Translations under genes and position numbers: made by a program
Part shown: positions 1-5,558 of the stretch, in pieces
Layout: each line of letters begins with the position of its first letter
Position numbering within the stretch: position 1 is the first letter of the stretch
Assembly (NCBI GenBank): GCA_937925385.1
Contig: CALEWN010000240.1
Span: forward strand, 1-5,893
Length of the DNA: 5,893 bases
Source of the DNA: an uncultured Senegalimassilia sp.
GTDB lineage: Bacteria; Actinomycetota; Coriobacteriia; Coriobacteriales; Eggerthellaceae
Direction of reading: 5' to 3'
The notes under the pieces: generated by a model
Told to the model about the DNA's origin: nothing
What the model saw: only the letters and a program-made list of their open reading frames with translations
Database searches by the model: none

Positions 1-718
1 CACGGTGGCCCTCCAGCAGCCAGGCCTTGACGATCTTCTTCTGGAACTTGTAGGTGAACTCCTCCAGGTACTTGTCCATGTCGGGATACTGCTCCAGATA
101 CTTCTCGTGCCAGTGCTCGATCATGGCGTTCCAGCGGGCCTCCCGGACGTTCTTGTCGTCGGTGTCCATGGCGGCCTTGGCCTCGTCCATGAAGCTCTCC
201 ACGATGTCGTCGAAGAGCACCGACTCGTCGGCATAGCGCTCGATGGGGCGGTACGTGGCCTTGCCGCGCACGCAGGGGATGAGGTGCAGCATGGAGGGCG
301 CGGGGATGGTCAGCTTCACCGGATAGTCGCCGGCGATGTCGCGCAGCTTGGCGAAATGGGCCAGGAACGGGTGGTCGCCGAAGGCGATCTTGTCGCGGAA
401 CACCAGCTGGGCGCCCTTGGGCTTGGGGCCCTTGAACTCGACCGACCACGTTTCGGCGTCGACGTGTTCGACGTTTTGCAGGCCTTCCAGGAAGTCAAGG
501 TGCCACATGGCGCGGCGGAACTCGCCGTCGGTGACGGCCTTCAGGCCCGCTTGCTTCTCTTTTTCCACCAGGTCTGCGATGGCGGTGTCCTCGGCGGCGG
601 TCAGTTGCTCGCGGGTGATGGTTCCGGCGGCGAAATCGGCGCGCGCCTGCTTGAGGGCCTCGGGGCGCAGGAAGCTGCCGACGATGTCATATGCGTAGGG
701 AGGGTTGGTGATGGCCAT
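1..718 (-). CDS. MetE-like (YxjG/YxjH family) methionine synthase-related protein, 3' end outside window
   Basis: Reading the minus strand from the ATG at 718-716 gives 239 uninterrupted codons that run off the window at base 1. The N-terminus matches the cobalamin-independent methionine synthase C-terminal-domain family in its short stand-alone form: DIVGSFLRPEAL (residues 11-22), the acidic helix with EDTAI (43-47), VTDGEFRRAMWHLDFLEGL (62-80) and KLTIPAPSMLHLIP (135-148). Such proteins transfer a methyl group to homocysteine or a related thiol, with a zinc site formed by C-terminal His/Cys residues that lie outside this window, so catalytic competence cannot be judged. Residues about 180-225 are charged and aromatic-rich and look less family-typical. 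An AAAGGA ribosome-binding site (726-731) lies 7 bases before the ATG. The gene follows a LysR regulator on the same strand after 115 bases. Family call is firm; the methyl donor and substrate are inferred. Confidence 0.88.
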   Translation of the reverse strand, partial: MAITNPPYAYDIVGSFLRPEALKQARADFAAGTITREQLTAAEDTAIADLVEKEKQAGLKAVTDGEFRRAMWHLDFLEGLQNVEHVDAETWSVEFKGPKPKGAQLVFRDKIAFGDHPFLAHFAKLRDIAGDYPVKLTIPAPSMLHLIPCVRGKATYRPIERYADESVLFDDIVESFMDEAKAAMDTDDKNVREARWNAMIEHWHEKYLEQYPDMDKYLEEFTYKFQKKIVKAWLLEGHR

Positions 719-772
719 GGGTGCGTCCTTTCATCGCTTGTGTTGCGAGGAAAGGATGCCACAGGTTTGCGT

Positions 773-786
773 GATAGAAAACTATC
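773..786. promoter_or_regulatory. Perfect inverted repeat GATAG-AAAA-CTATC, candidate LysR-type operator for the MetE-like gene
   Basis: Five-base arms flank an AAAA (TTTT on the minus strand) centre, 55-68 bases upstream of the MetE-like start codon. Read on the minus strand it contains ATAGTTT and CTAT. This half resembles the MET-box (TATAGTTTnAAACTATA) described for the MtaR/MetR regulators of streptococci, though the spacing is 3 bases shorter. LysR proteins usually bind A/T-rich interrupted dyads about 65 bases before the transcription start. A LysR gene directly upstream supports a local regulatory pair. I see no convincing -35/-10 pair beside it. The same intergenic stretch also carries two AAGGAAT copies 12 bases apart (813-819, 825-831), which I cannot interpret. 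Confidence 0.4.
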
Positions 787-833
787 GGTTTGGTAGGGAT
801 ATGCATAGCTAAAAGGAATGGAAGAAGGAATCC

Positions 834-1757
834 TTATTCGCCGGCTTCGCGTTGGTATTCGTTCACGTATTCCTGCAGCAGCTGCAGGTAGCGCTCGGCC
901 ACCGAGGACAGCGGGCGGTCGGCGCGTTTGACGTATCCCAACTCCATATGCTCGGGGCTTTCGAGCGGGATGGACACGATCTGGCTGCCGTTGAGGTCCT
1001 CGGAAAGGATGCCGCTCGAGATGGTGTAGCCGTCAAGGCCGATGATCAGGTTGAACAGCGTCGCGCGATCGGTCACCACGATGCTCTTGTCCACCGCCTC
1101 GGCGATGTGCGGCTCCTCGGCGTAGTACAGCGAGTTGCGGATGCCCTGGTCATAGGTCAGACGAGGGTAGGGCGCCAGGTCGGCAAGGGTTGTGCGCTCA
1201 AGGCGCGCCAGCGGGCTGTTGCGGCTGACGAACACGTGCGGCTTTGCACGGAACAGCGGCACGAAGTGCAGGTCGGCCGACTTCACCACGTTCGAGATGA
1301 CGCTTTCGTTGAAGTCGCAGCGGTACAGCACGCCCAGCTCGCTGCGCTGCACCCGCACGTCGTCGATGATGCCGGCCGTGGACGTCTCGCGCAGTGAGAA
1401 TTCGTAGCGGTTGCGGTCGTACTCGCGCACGAGCGAGACGAACGCGTTCACCACGAAGGCGTAATGTTGGGTGGAGATGCCGAACACGCGGCGGATGCGA
1501 TCGGCGCCCTTGTATTCGCCTTCCAGAAGGTCGGCCTGCTCGATGACTTGGCGGGCGCGCGAGAGGAAGCGCATGCCCTCTTCGGTAGGGACGACGCCGG
1601 TGCGCGAGCGCGTGAAGATGGTGATGTCCATTTCGCGTTCAAGCTCCGACACCGCTTTGGAAAGGCTGGGCTGCGCGACGAAGAGCTTCTCCGCAGCCGC
1701 GGTGAGCGACCCGGATTCGGCTACCTGGATGACGTATCTGAGCTGTTGAAGTTTCAT
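834..1757 (-). CDS. LysR-type transcriptional regulator, CmbR/MtaR-like
   Basis: This 307-residue protein has the usual LysR length. The N-terminal winged helix-turn-helix covers residues 1-60 (LRYVIQVAESGSLTAAAEKL, then VAQPSLSKAVSELE), followed by the linker helix (about 62-88) and a periplasmic-binding-protein-like effector domain (about 92-300). Segments such as DVRVQRSELGVLY (133-145) and DRATLFNLIIGLDGYTISSGI (230-250) recall the Gram-positive CmbR/MtaR/FhuR branch that controls cysteine and methionine genes. The start at 1757 gives the canonical LysR N-terminus and no residues need trimming. No Shine-Dalgarno precedes it; an extended -10 sits 7 bases upstream, so the mRNA may be leaderless. 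The neighbouring MetE-like gene downstream on the same strand is the likeliest target. The effector is unknown. O-acetylserine, O-acetylhomoserine or homocysteine would be family-typical guesses. Confidence 0.93.
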   Translation of the reverse strand: MKLQQLRYVIQVAESGSLTAAAEKLFVAQPSLSKAVSELEREMDITIFTRSRTGVVPTEEGMRFLSRARQVIEQADLLEGEYKGADRIRRVFGISTQHYAFVVNAFVSLVREYDRNRYEFSLRETSTAGIIDDVRVQRSELGVLYRCDFNESVISNVVKSADLHFVPLFRAKPHVFVSRNSPLARLERTTLADLAPYPRLTYDQGIRNSLYYAEEPHIAEAVDKSIVVTDRATLFNLIIGLDGYTISSGILSEDLNGSQIVSIPLESPEHMELGYVKRADRPLSSVAERYLQLLQEYVNEYQREAGE

Positions 1758-1764
1758 GGGCCGT

Positions 1765-1773
1765 ATTCTAACA
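1765..1773 (-). promoter_or_regulatory. Extended -10 (TGTTAGAAT) placed for a leaderless LysR mRNA
   Basis: On the minus strand the sequence TG-T-TAGAAT matches an extended -10 element (TGnTATAAT, one mismatch in the hexamer). The hexamer ends at 1765, leaving 7 bases before the A of the ATG at 1757, so transcription would begin at or within a base of the start codon. No plausible -35 hexamer occurs at 16-18 bases, which is tolerated for extended -10 promoters. A weaker alternative farther upstream is TTCGCC-N17-TATATC, which would give a conventional leader. Confidence 0.45.
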
Positions 1774-2011
1774 GGAAGGGAAGGGGCCCGGTAGGATATA
1801 GCCGGATCGATTCATCTGGCGAACGCGCTGTGGCCGTGTTGCGCAGGGCGTCGCCGGTGCGCTGCGAGCGGGTTTCGCTGTCGTGCCGCGCGAGGGCTTG
1901 CTGTTGCTCCGCGAGCGAGCGTTCGCCGCCGCGTTGCAATCGGGGTTTAGCGGCCGTTTCCCTATGCGCTTGGTATGCGGAAATTGCGCGGCGCTTGCGG
2001 GTTCGGCGCGC

Positions 2012-2023
2012 GATACGCGTATC
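2012..2023. promoter_or_regulatory. 12-bp perfect palindrome GATACGCGTATC upstream of ddh, candidate operator
   Basis: The sequence equals its own reverse complement over 12 bases and lies 61 bases before the ddh start codon. TATCAT at 2021-2026 overlaps its right arm and could serve as a -10, preceded by TTGCGG at 1995-2000 with an over-long 20-base spacer. A regulator binding here would cover the promoter. No regulator can be named from the sequence. Confidence 0.35.
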
Positions 2024-2084
2024 ATGGAAGCGTTTTTGAGACTCTAACGCGGCCCCGTGCCGCCGCATTGGGAAAGGAAGCGAA

Positions 2085-3062
2085 ATGACTCGCATCGGCA
2101 TTTTAGGATACGGAAACCTTGGACGTGGCGTTGAGCTGGCTATTCGCCAGAACGACGACATGGAGCTCGCGGCGGTGTACACGCGTCGCGACCCCGCAAG
2201 CGTGAGCATCGCCACCAAGGGCGTGCCCGTTCGTTCCGTGGCCGACCTTGAGACCGGCAACGAGGACATCGACGTGCTCATCCTGTGCGGCGGCAGCGCC
2301 ACCGACCTGCCCGAGCAGACGCCGAAGTACGCGGCGCTGTACAACGTGGTGGACTCGTTCGACACGCATGCCAACATCCCTACGCATTTCGCGAACGTTG
2401 ACGCGGCTGCCCGTAACGCCAATACCTGCGCGCTCATCTCCTGCGGCTGGGACCCGGGCCTGTTCTCGCTGAACCGCCTGTACGCCAACTGCATCCTGCC
2501 GCAGGGCGCGGACTACACGTTCTGGGGCCGCGGCGTATCCCAGGGACACTCCGACGCGCTGCGCCGCATCCCCGGCGTGGCCGATGCGCGCCAGTACACC
2601 ATCCCCGTGCCCGCCGCGCTCGATGCGGTGCGCGCCGGCGGCAACCCGCAGCTGACCACGCGCCAGAAGCACACCCGCGAGTGCTGGGTGGTGCTCGAGG
2701 AGGGCGCCGACGCTCAGGCGGTGGAGAAGCAGATCGTCGAGATGCCGAACTACTTCGACGAATACGACGTCACGGTGAACTTCATCAGCCAGGAAGAGCT
2801 TGACCGTGACCATAAGGGGCTGCCGCACGGCGGCTTCGTCATCCGCACGGGCACCACGGCCGGCGGCAACGATTGCCGCATCGAGTACTCGCTCGACATG
2901 GGCTCCAACCCCGAGTTCACCGCCTGCGTGCTGGTGTCCTACGCCCGCGCCGTCGCGCGCCTGGCAGCCGAGGGTGCAACCGGCTGCAAGACCGTGTTCG
3001 ACATCGCGCCCGCCTACCTCTCGCCCGTAAGCGGCGAGGAGCTGCGCGCCCACATGTTGTAA
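2085..3062 (+). CDS. ddh: meso-diaminopimelate D-dehydrogenase
   Basis: This 325-residue protein fits the usual length of about 320-330. It catalyses the reversible NADP-dependent interconversion of meso-2,6-diaminopimelate with L-2-amino-6-oxopimelate (tetrahydrodipicolinate) plus ammonia. That gives a one-step route to the peptidoglycan and lysine precursor in the cytoplasm. The Rossmann nucleotide-binding loop is GILGYGNLGRG (residues 5-15). Family blocks follow in order: CGGSATDLPEQTP (68-80), VDSFDTHANIP (89-99), SCGWDPGLFSLNR (119-131), FWGRGVSQGHSDALRRIPG (146-164), HTRECWVVLE (196-205), HGGFVIRTG (248-256), NPEFTACVLVSYARA (275-289) and FDIAPAYLSP (305-314). The substrate-pocket Asp, Trp, His and Asn positions are kept. 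The start is set by AAAGGA (2073-2078), 6 bases before ATG. It appears monocistronic, ending at a terminator. The family call is very secure. Confidence 0.97.
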   Translation: MTRIGILGYGNLGRGVELAIRQNDDMELAAVYTRRDPASVSIATKGVPVRSVADLETGNEDIDVLILCGGSATDLPEQTPKYAALYNVVDSFDTHANIPTHFANVDAAARNANTCALISCGWDPGLFSLNRLYANCILPQGADYTFWGRGVSQGHSDALRRIPGVADARQYTIPVPAALDAVRAGGNPQLTTRQKHTRECWVVLEEGADAQAVEKQIVEMPNYFDEYDVTVNFISQEELDRDHKGLPHGGFVIRTGTTAGGNDCRIEYSLDMGSNPEFTACVLVSYARAVARLAAEGATGCKTVFDIAPAYLSPVSGEELRAHML

Positions 3063-3088
3063 GGGCGGCGCGCGGCGCAAGCATGCAG

Positions 3089-3124
3089 GCGGGGGCGTTG
3101 CCGAATGGGCAGCGCCCCCGCTTT
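3089..3124 (+). terminator. Rho-independent terminator of ddh
   Basis: A 14-bp stem begins with the perfect arms GCGGGGGCG (3089-3097) and CGCCCCCGC (3113-3121), continues inward with one G-U pair, and closes on a loop of about 5 bases. TTT follows, then GCGTT, so the U-tract is short, but the stem is very GC-rich and sits 26 bases after the ddh stop codon. Confidence 0.8.
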
Positions 3125-3159
3125 GCGTTCAGGGTCGCCATGGGCGTGCCTGAACATGT

Positions 3160-3169
3160 CACGTACGTG
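3160..3169. promoter_or_regulatory. 10-bp perfect palindrome CACGTACGTG before the permease gene
   Basis: This self-complementary decamer lies 82 bases before the chosen permease start and directly follows a second small palindrome, ACATGT (3154-3159). It is a plausible operator in the ddh-permease intergenic region. It does not match any purine-regulator box I can name with confidence. Confidence 0.3.
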
Positions 3170-3181
3170 TAAATTACTTCA

Positions 3182-3245
3182 CCCCTTCTTCAAAAAGGTG
3201 CGCCAAGGTGCTATTTTTTTGAAGTTTCCGTCCTTTGGAAGGGGG
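3182..3245 (+). promoter_or_regulatory. Permease leader repeats: anti-Shine-Dalgarno pairing and internal 9-bp hairpin
   Basis: CCCCTTC (3182-3188) is exactly complementary to GAAGGGG (3238-3244), which is the purine tract acting as the permease ribosome-binding site. Between them, CTTCAAAAA (3188-3196) and TTTTTGAAG (3216-3224) form a separate 9-bp perfect stem with a 19-base loop that contains two AAGGTGC copies. If transcription starts upstream of 3182, the leader could fold so that the ribosome-binding site is hidden. I do not see the conserved core of the purine, PRPP or NMT1 (xanthine) riboswitches. If the weak promoter at 3189-3217 is the real one, these repeats would act as DNA, not RNA. 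Confidence 0.35.
3189..3217 (+). promoter_or_regulatory. Weak candidate promoter TTCAAA-N17-TATTTT for the permease
   Basis: Each hexamer matches the vegetative consensus at four of six positions, and the spacer is the ideal 17 bases. Transcription would start near 3224, leaving about 28 bases before the start codon with the ribosome-binding site included. The hexamers lie inside the 9-bp inverted repeat of the same region. An alternative -10 (TAAATT, 3170-3175) has no good -35. Confidence 0.3.
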
Positions 3246-3251
3246 ATGTGC

Positions 3252-4739
3252 ATGGTAGATGAGAAGCCGGAGGCGGTAGAGCAGGTTCAGGAGAAGGACA
3301 GCTCGGCTGCCGGTTCGGAGGAAACCTCCGGTAACGCAAGGTCGCTCGGCGTTTTCTCGTTCGAGGGCGACATGTCGCTGGCGCAGGCCATTCCGCTGGG
3401 CCTGCAGCATGTGCTGGCAATGTTCGTGGGCAACCTGACGCCGCTTTTGATCGTCACGGGCGCGTGCGGCCTGGCGGGCGCGGAGTTCGCCGACGTGCAG
3501 CTGGCGTTGCTGCAAAACGCCATGTGGATCGCCGGCGTGGTGACCTTGGTGCAGCTGTTCGGCATCGGCCCCATCGGCGGCAGGGTGCCCATCATCATGG
3601 GCACGTCCTCGGGCTTCATCGGCGTGTTCAACTCCGTGGCGGCTTCGATGGGCGGCGGCTTGGTGGCCTACGGCGCCATCATGGGCGCGTCGATCATCGG
3701 CGGCTTGTTCGAGGCCGTGCTGGGCTTTTTCCTCAAGCCCCTGCGGCGGTTCTTCCCGGCCGTGGTCACGGGCACGGTGGTGCTCTCCATCGGCTTGAGC
3801 CTGATCAGCGTCGGCGTGAACACCTTCGGCGGCGGCACCTCCGCCAAGGACTTCGGCTCGTTTGAGAACCTGTGCCTGGCGCTTGTCGTGCTGGTGGTCA
3901 TTTTGGCGGTCAAGCACGCGACCACCGGGTTTTTGAGCGCATCCTCCATTTTGGTCGGCATTATCGTCGGCTATATCGTCGCAGGCATCATGGGCATGGT
4001 CCTGCCCACCACCGGCGTCGACGCGAACGGCGTCGAGTACACGAAGGCATGGGTTTTGAACTGGGATAAGGTTGCCTCGGCCGCGTGGTTCGCCATTCCC
4101 GACCCGCTGCCCGTGGCGCCTGTGTTCGACATGCGCGCCATCGCCCCCGTGCTCGTGATGTTCGTGGTCACCGCCGTCGAGACCGTCGGCGACATCTCCG
4201 GCGTCACGCAGGGCGGCATGAACCGCGAGGCCACTGACAAGGAGCTTTCCGGCGGCGTGATCTGCGACGGCATGGGCTCCACCGCAGCGGCCCTGTTCGG
4301 CGTGCTGCCCAACACCTCGTTCAGCCAGAACGTTGGCCTGGTCACCATGACGAAGATGGTCAACCGCAAGGCCCTGGCCTGCGGCGCGGTGTTCTTGATC
4401 TTGTGCGGTCTGTGCCCGAAGCTGGGCGCGGTGGTCTCCATCATGCCGCAGGCCGTTCTGGGCGGCGCGGCCGTCATCATGTTCGCCTCCATCGTGGTCA
4501 GCGGCATCCAGCTGATCACGCGCGAGCCTTTGACCCCGCGCAACTTGAGCATCGTTTCGGTGGCCCTGGGCCTGGGTTACGGCATCGGCGCCAACCCAGC
4601 GGTTCTGGCTGGTGCTCCCCAGATGGTCAGCCTGATCTTCGGCGGCTCCGGCATCGTTGCCGCTGCGGCCGTGGCCATTATCTTGAACATCGTGCTTCCC
4701 AAGGACAAGGAAGTTCCCCAAAGCGACGCAGACGCATAG
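3252..4739 (+). CDS. NCS2/NAT-family purine permease (xanthine/uric acid type)
   Basis: This is an integral membrane nucleobase symporter of 495 residues, a normal NCS2 length. Residues 1-40 are hydrophilic, Glu/Ser-rich and cytoplasmic; then come about 12-14 hydrophobic segments with the UraA-like fold. Visible signatures are the QH pair of the first helix (LQHVLAMF, 51-58), ETVGDISGVTQGG (310-322) with its substrate-site Glu, and the NAT signature QNVGLVTMTK (359-368). The QN start of the NAT signature is typical of xanthine/urate carriers and less so of uracil carriers, so the substrate is probably xanthine, uric acid or a related purine. The frame is open back to 3105, but the extra 49 residues overlap the ddh terminator and look non-coding. 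I chose ATG 3252 because AAGGGGG (3239-3245) lies 6 bases before it; ATG 3246 is a close alternative. It converges on a MocA-like gene and lies near a molybdenum hydroxylase gene, which fits purine uptake for oxidation. Confidence 0.93.
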   Translation: MVDEKPEAVEQVQEKDSSAAGSEETSGNARSLGVFSFEGDMSLAQAIPLGLQHVLAMFVGNLTPLLIVTGACGLAGAEFADVQLALLQNAMWIAGVVTLVQLFGIGPIGGRVPIIMGTSSGFIGVFNSVAASMGGGLVAYGAIMGASIIGGLFEAVLGFFLKPLRRFFPAVVTGTVVLSIGLSLISVGVNTFGGGTSAKDFGSFENLCLALVVLVVILAVKHATTGFLSASSILVGIIVGYIVAGIMGMVLPTTGVDANGVEYTKAWVLNWDKVASAAWFAIPDPLPVAPVFDMRAIAPVLVMFVVTAVETVGDISGVTQGGMNREATDKELSGGVICDGMGSTAAALFGVLPNTSFSQNVGLVTMTKMVNRKALACGAVFLILCGLCPKLGAVVSIMPQAVLGGAAVIMFASIVVSGIQLITREPLTPRNLSIVSVALGLGYGIGANPAVLAGAPQMVSLIFGGSGIVAAAAVAIILNIVLPKDKEVPQSDADA

Positions 4740-4762
4740 CCTTTGGCACCGCATATATGATG

Positions 4763-4801
4763 AGAATGCCCGGTAGGTCTGCGTGACCTGTCGGGCATTC
4801 T
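4763..4801. terminator. 17-bp hairpin between convergent genes, probable bidirectional terminator
   Basis: GAATGCCCG (4764-4772) and CGGGCATTC (4792-4800) pair perfectly. The stem extends inward through two G-U wobbles and five more pairs to a TGCGT loop, and outward by one A-T pair. It occupies most of the 68-base gap between the stops of the permease (plus) and the MocA-like gene (minus), so it can serve both. Neither side has a clean U-tract, so termination may be partial, or the hairpin may instead protect mRNA 3' ends. Confidence 0.65.
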
Positions 4802-4807
4802 GGGCTT

Positions 4808-5434
4808 TCAGGGGCTTTTGCGGACGGGTAAGCCCGCTCTCATGTGCGCCCGCAGCGCTTTCAGGTCCTGCACGGTGTCCACGTCGAACAGCTCCCATTC
4901 GCTGGCGGCTTCCACGCAGCGCACGCGTTGCGCGTGCGCCTTCGCCACGAAGCCGCCGCCCTTGCCGGGCGGGAGCGCGCGCAGTTCGTCAAAGGTCCAG
5001 GCGGGGAACAGCACCGGCGCACCCGGCGTGCCGCGGAAGCCGACGCGCCAGATGAGCTCGGGGCGCCCCTCGGCGCTGCGGAGCAGGATGGCAAGGGTAT
5101 CCGCGCTGATGAGCGGCTGGTCCGCTTGGACGAACGTGACCGTATCGCACCCGTCCATGGCCTGCATCCCCAGGCGCACGGTGTCGCTTCTGAGCGGTTC
5201 GTCGTGCAAGATGGAAGCCACCCCTAAGCTGTGGGACAGCTGCGCCACGTCCTTATGGCGCGTGACCGCCACGCGTTTCGCGAACAGCCCGTCGGTGGCG
5301 CGGATCGCGTGGGCGATGAGCGGCGCGCCGTCAAGGTCCGCCATGAGCTTGTTCGAACCGAAGCGCGTGCCCAGACCTGATGCCATGATGATGCAGCCGT
5401 GCACGGCGTTCGAGTTGTTAGCGGTGCTGGTCAT
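4808..5434 (-). CDS. MocA/MobA-like molybdenum cofactor nucleotidyltransferase (NTP_transf_3 family)
   Basis: This 208-residue cytoplasmic protein has the nucleotidyltransferase fold. The N-terminal nucleotide loop is IIMASGLGTRFGSNKL (15-30), followed by DGAPLI (35-40), HDEPLRSDTVRLGMQAM (77-93), the metal-binding segment ADQPLI (104-109), GAPVLFP (138-144), and a late FDVDT (183-187) that usually completes the metal site. MocA enzymes transfer CMP from CTP to molybdopterin; MobA enzymes transfer GMP. The DQP motif and the divergent molybdenum-hydroxylase gene favour the MocA role, making cytosine dinucleotide cofactor for that enzyme. The frame is open to an ATG at 5512, but the extra 26 residues are Arg/His-rich and unlike the family. 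I start at 5434, preceded by AAAGG about 10 bases upstream. Divergent from the FAD-subunit gene (124-base shared region). Family firm, exact nucleotide inferred. Confidence 0.87.
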   Translation of the reverse strand: MTSTANNSNAVHGCIIMASGLGTRFGSNKLMADLDGAPLIAHAIRATDGLFAKRVAVTRHKDVAQLSHSLGVASILHDEPLRSDTVRLGMQAMDGCDTVTFVQADQPLISADTLAILLRSAEGRPELIWRVGFRGTPGAPVLFPAWTFDELRALPPGKGGGFVAKAHAQRVRCVEAASEWELFDVDTVQDLKALRAHMRAGLPVRKSP

Positions 5435-5472
5435 GGTCGATTCGCCTTTGCAGATTCGATGGTCGGTCGGTC

Positions 5473-5500
5473 TCCTTCGGTGTGTGGGGCTTTCGAAGGA
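5473..5500. promoter_or_regulatory. Inverted repeat TCCTTCG-N14-CGAAGGA in divergent promoter region, candidate operator
   Basis: Seven-base perfect arms (5473-5479 and 5494-5500) lie in the control region shared by the MocA-like and FAD-subunit genes. The right arm overlaps the -35 position of the plus-strand promoter. The whole repeat falls just downstream of the predicted minus-strand transcription start. A protein bound here could repress both genes. It could also form a hairpin in the MocA-like mRNA leader. Confidence 0.4.
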
Positions 5501-5520
5501 TTCCCTGGCCACAGTATAAT
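5492..5520 (+). promoter_or_regulatory. Promoter for the molybdenum-hydroxylase FAD subunit
   Basis: TATAAT (5515-5520) is a perfect -10 consensus in otherwise G+C-rich DNA. At the ideal 17-base spacing lies TTCGAA (5492-5497), a weak -35 with three matches, which suggests dependence on an activator or a regulated promoter. Transcription would begin near 5527, giving a leader of about 32 bases. Confidence 0.55.
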
Positions 5521-5543
5521 ATGTACGTTTCTATAAACCTCAA
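5516..5543 (-). promoter_or_regulatory. Promoter for the MocA-like gene, overlapping the divergent one
   Basis: On the minus strand TTGAGG (5543-5538) and TATTAT (5521-5516) are separated by 16 bases, with four and five consensus matches. The -10 shares the same A/T patch as the plus-strand TATAAT, so both polymerases cannot bind at once. Predicted start near 5509, leaving a leader of about 75 bases. Confidence 0.4.
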
Positions 5544-5548
5544 GCAAC

Positions 5549-5554
5549 GGGGTG
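5549..5554 (+). promoter_or_regulatory. Ribosome-binding site that points to a non-ATG start
   Basis: GGGGTG can pair along all six bases with the 3' end of 16S rRNA (anti-Shine-Dalgarno CACCUC), using one G-U pair. It ends 4 bases before ATT 5559 and 7 bases before ATT 5562. No ATG, GTG or TTG occurs in frame at the expected position, so this site decides the start call of the FAD-subunit gene. Confidence 0.5.
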
Positions 5555-5558
5555 CGCC

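Larger units (their letters stand above)
1758..2084. other. 327-base intergenic region between divergent LysR gene and ddh, no gene recognised
   Basis: The open frames crossing this stretch continue antisense into ddh or the LysR gene and are rich in Arg, Ala and Pro, as expected of shadow frames in G+C-rich DNA. None has a believable start with a ribosome-binding site. I see no tRNA, no riboswitch core and no transposon end. The features I can support are the extended -10 for the LysR gene at one end, and a palindrome plus Shine-Dalgarno for ddh at the other. A weak interrupted repeat, TTTCC-N17-GGAAA, lies around 1957-1983. The region is long for such a compact locus, so an unrecognised leader or small RNA is possible but unsupported. 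Confidence 0.6.

Noticed and set aside
5..796. 263-codon plus-strand frame over the MetE-like gene
   Set aside because: Leu/Gly/Val-rich antisense shadow; the minus strand carries clear family motifs.
1754..2494. 246-codon minus-strand frame covering the gap and the ddh 5' half
   Set aside because: It overlaps ddh antisense, has no domain, and in the gap it reads as Arg/Gln-rich sequence without a start site; not evidence for a gene in the gap.
2103..3080. 325-codon minus-strand frame opposite ddh
   Set aside because: Low-complexity Arg/Ala/Val/His composition, no ribosome-binding site, entirely antisense to a secure ddh gene.
3105..3251. Upstream extension of the permease to ATG 3105
   Set aside because: The first ATG lies inside the ddh terminator stem and the 49 added residues resemble no NCS2 N-terminus; the Shine-Dalgarno is next to 3252.
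3126..3251. Purine, PRPP or xanthine (NMT1) riboswitch before the permease
   Set aside because: I looked for the conserved core sequences and did not find them; only the generic pairing reported above is supported.
3174..4898. 574-codon open frame on the minus strand opposite the permease
   Set aside because: It is His/Asp/Gly/Arg-rich with no recognisable domain and mirrors a high-G+C coding gene with clear NCS2 homology; a shadow frame.
5435..5512. 26-residue N-terminal extension of the MocA-like protein
   Set aside because: It would start in the divergent promoter, is Arg/His-rich, and family homology begins after the ATG at 5434.
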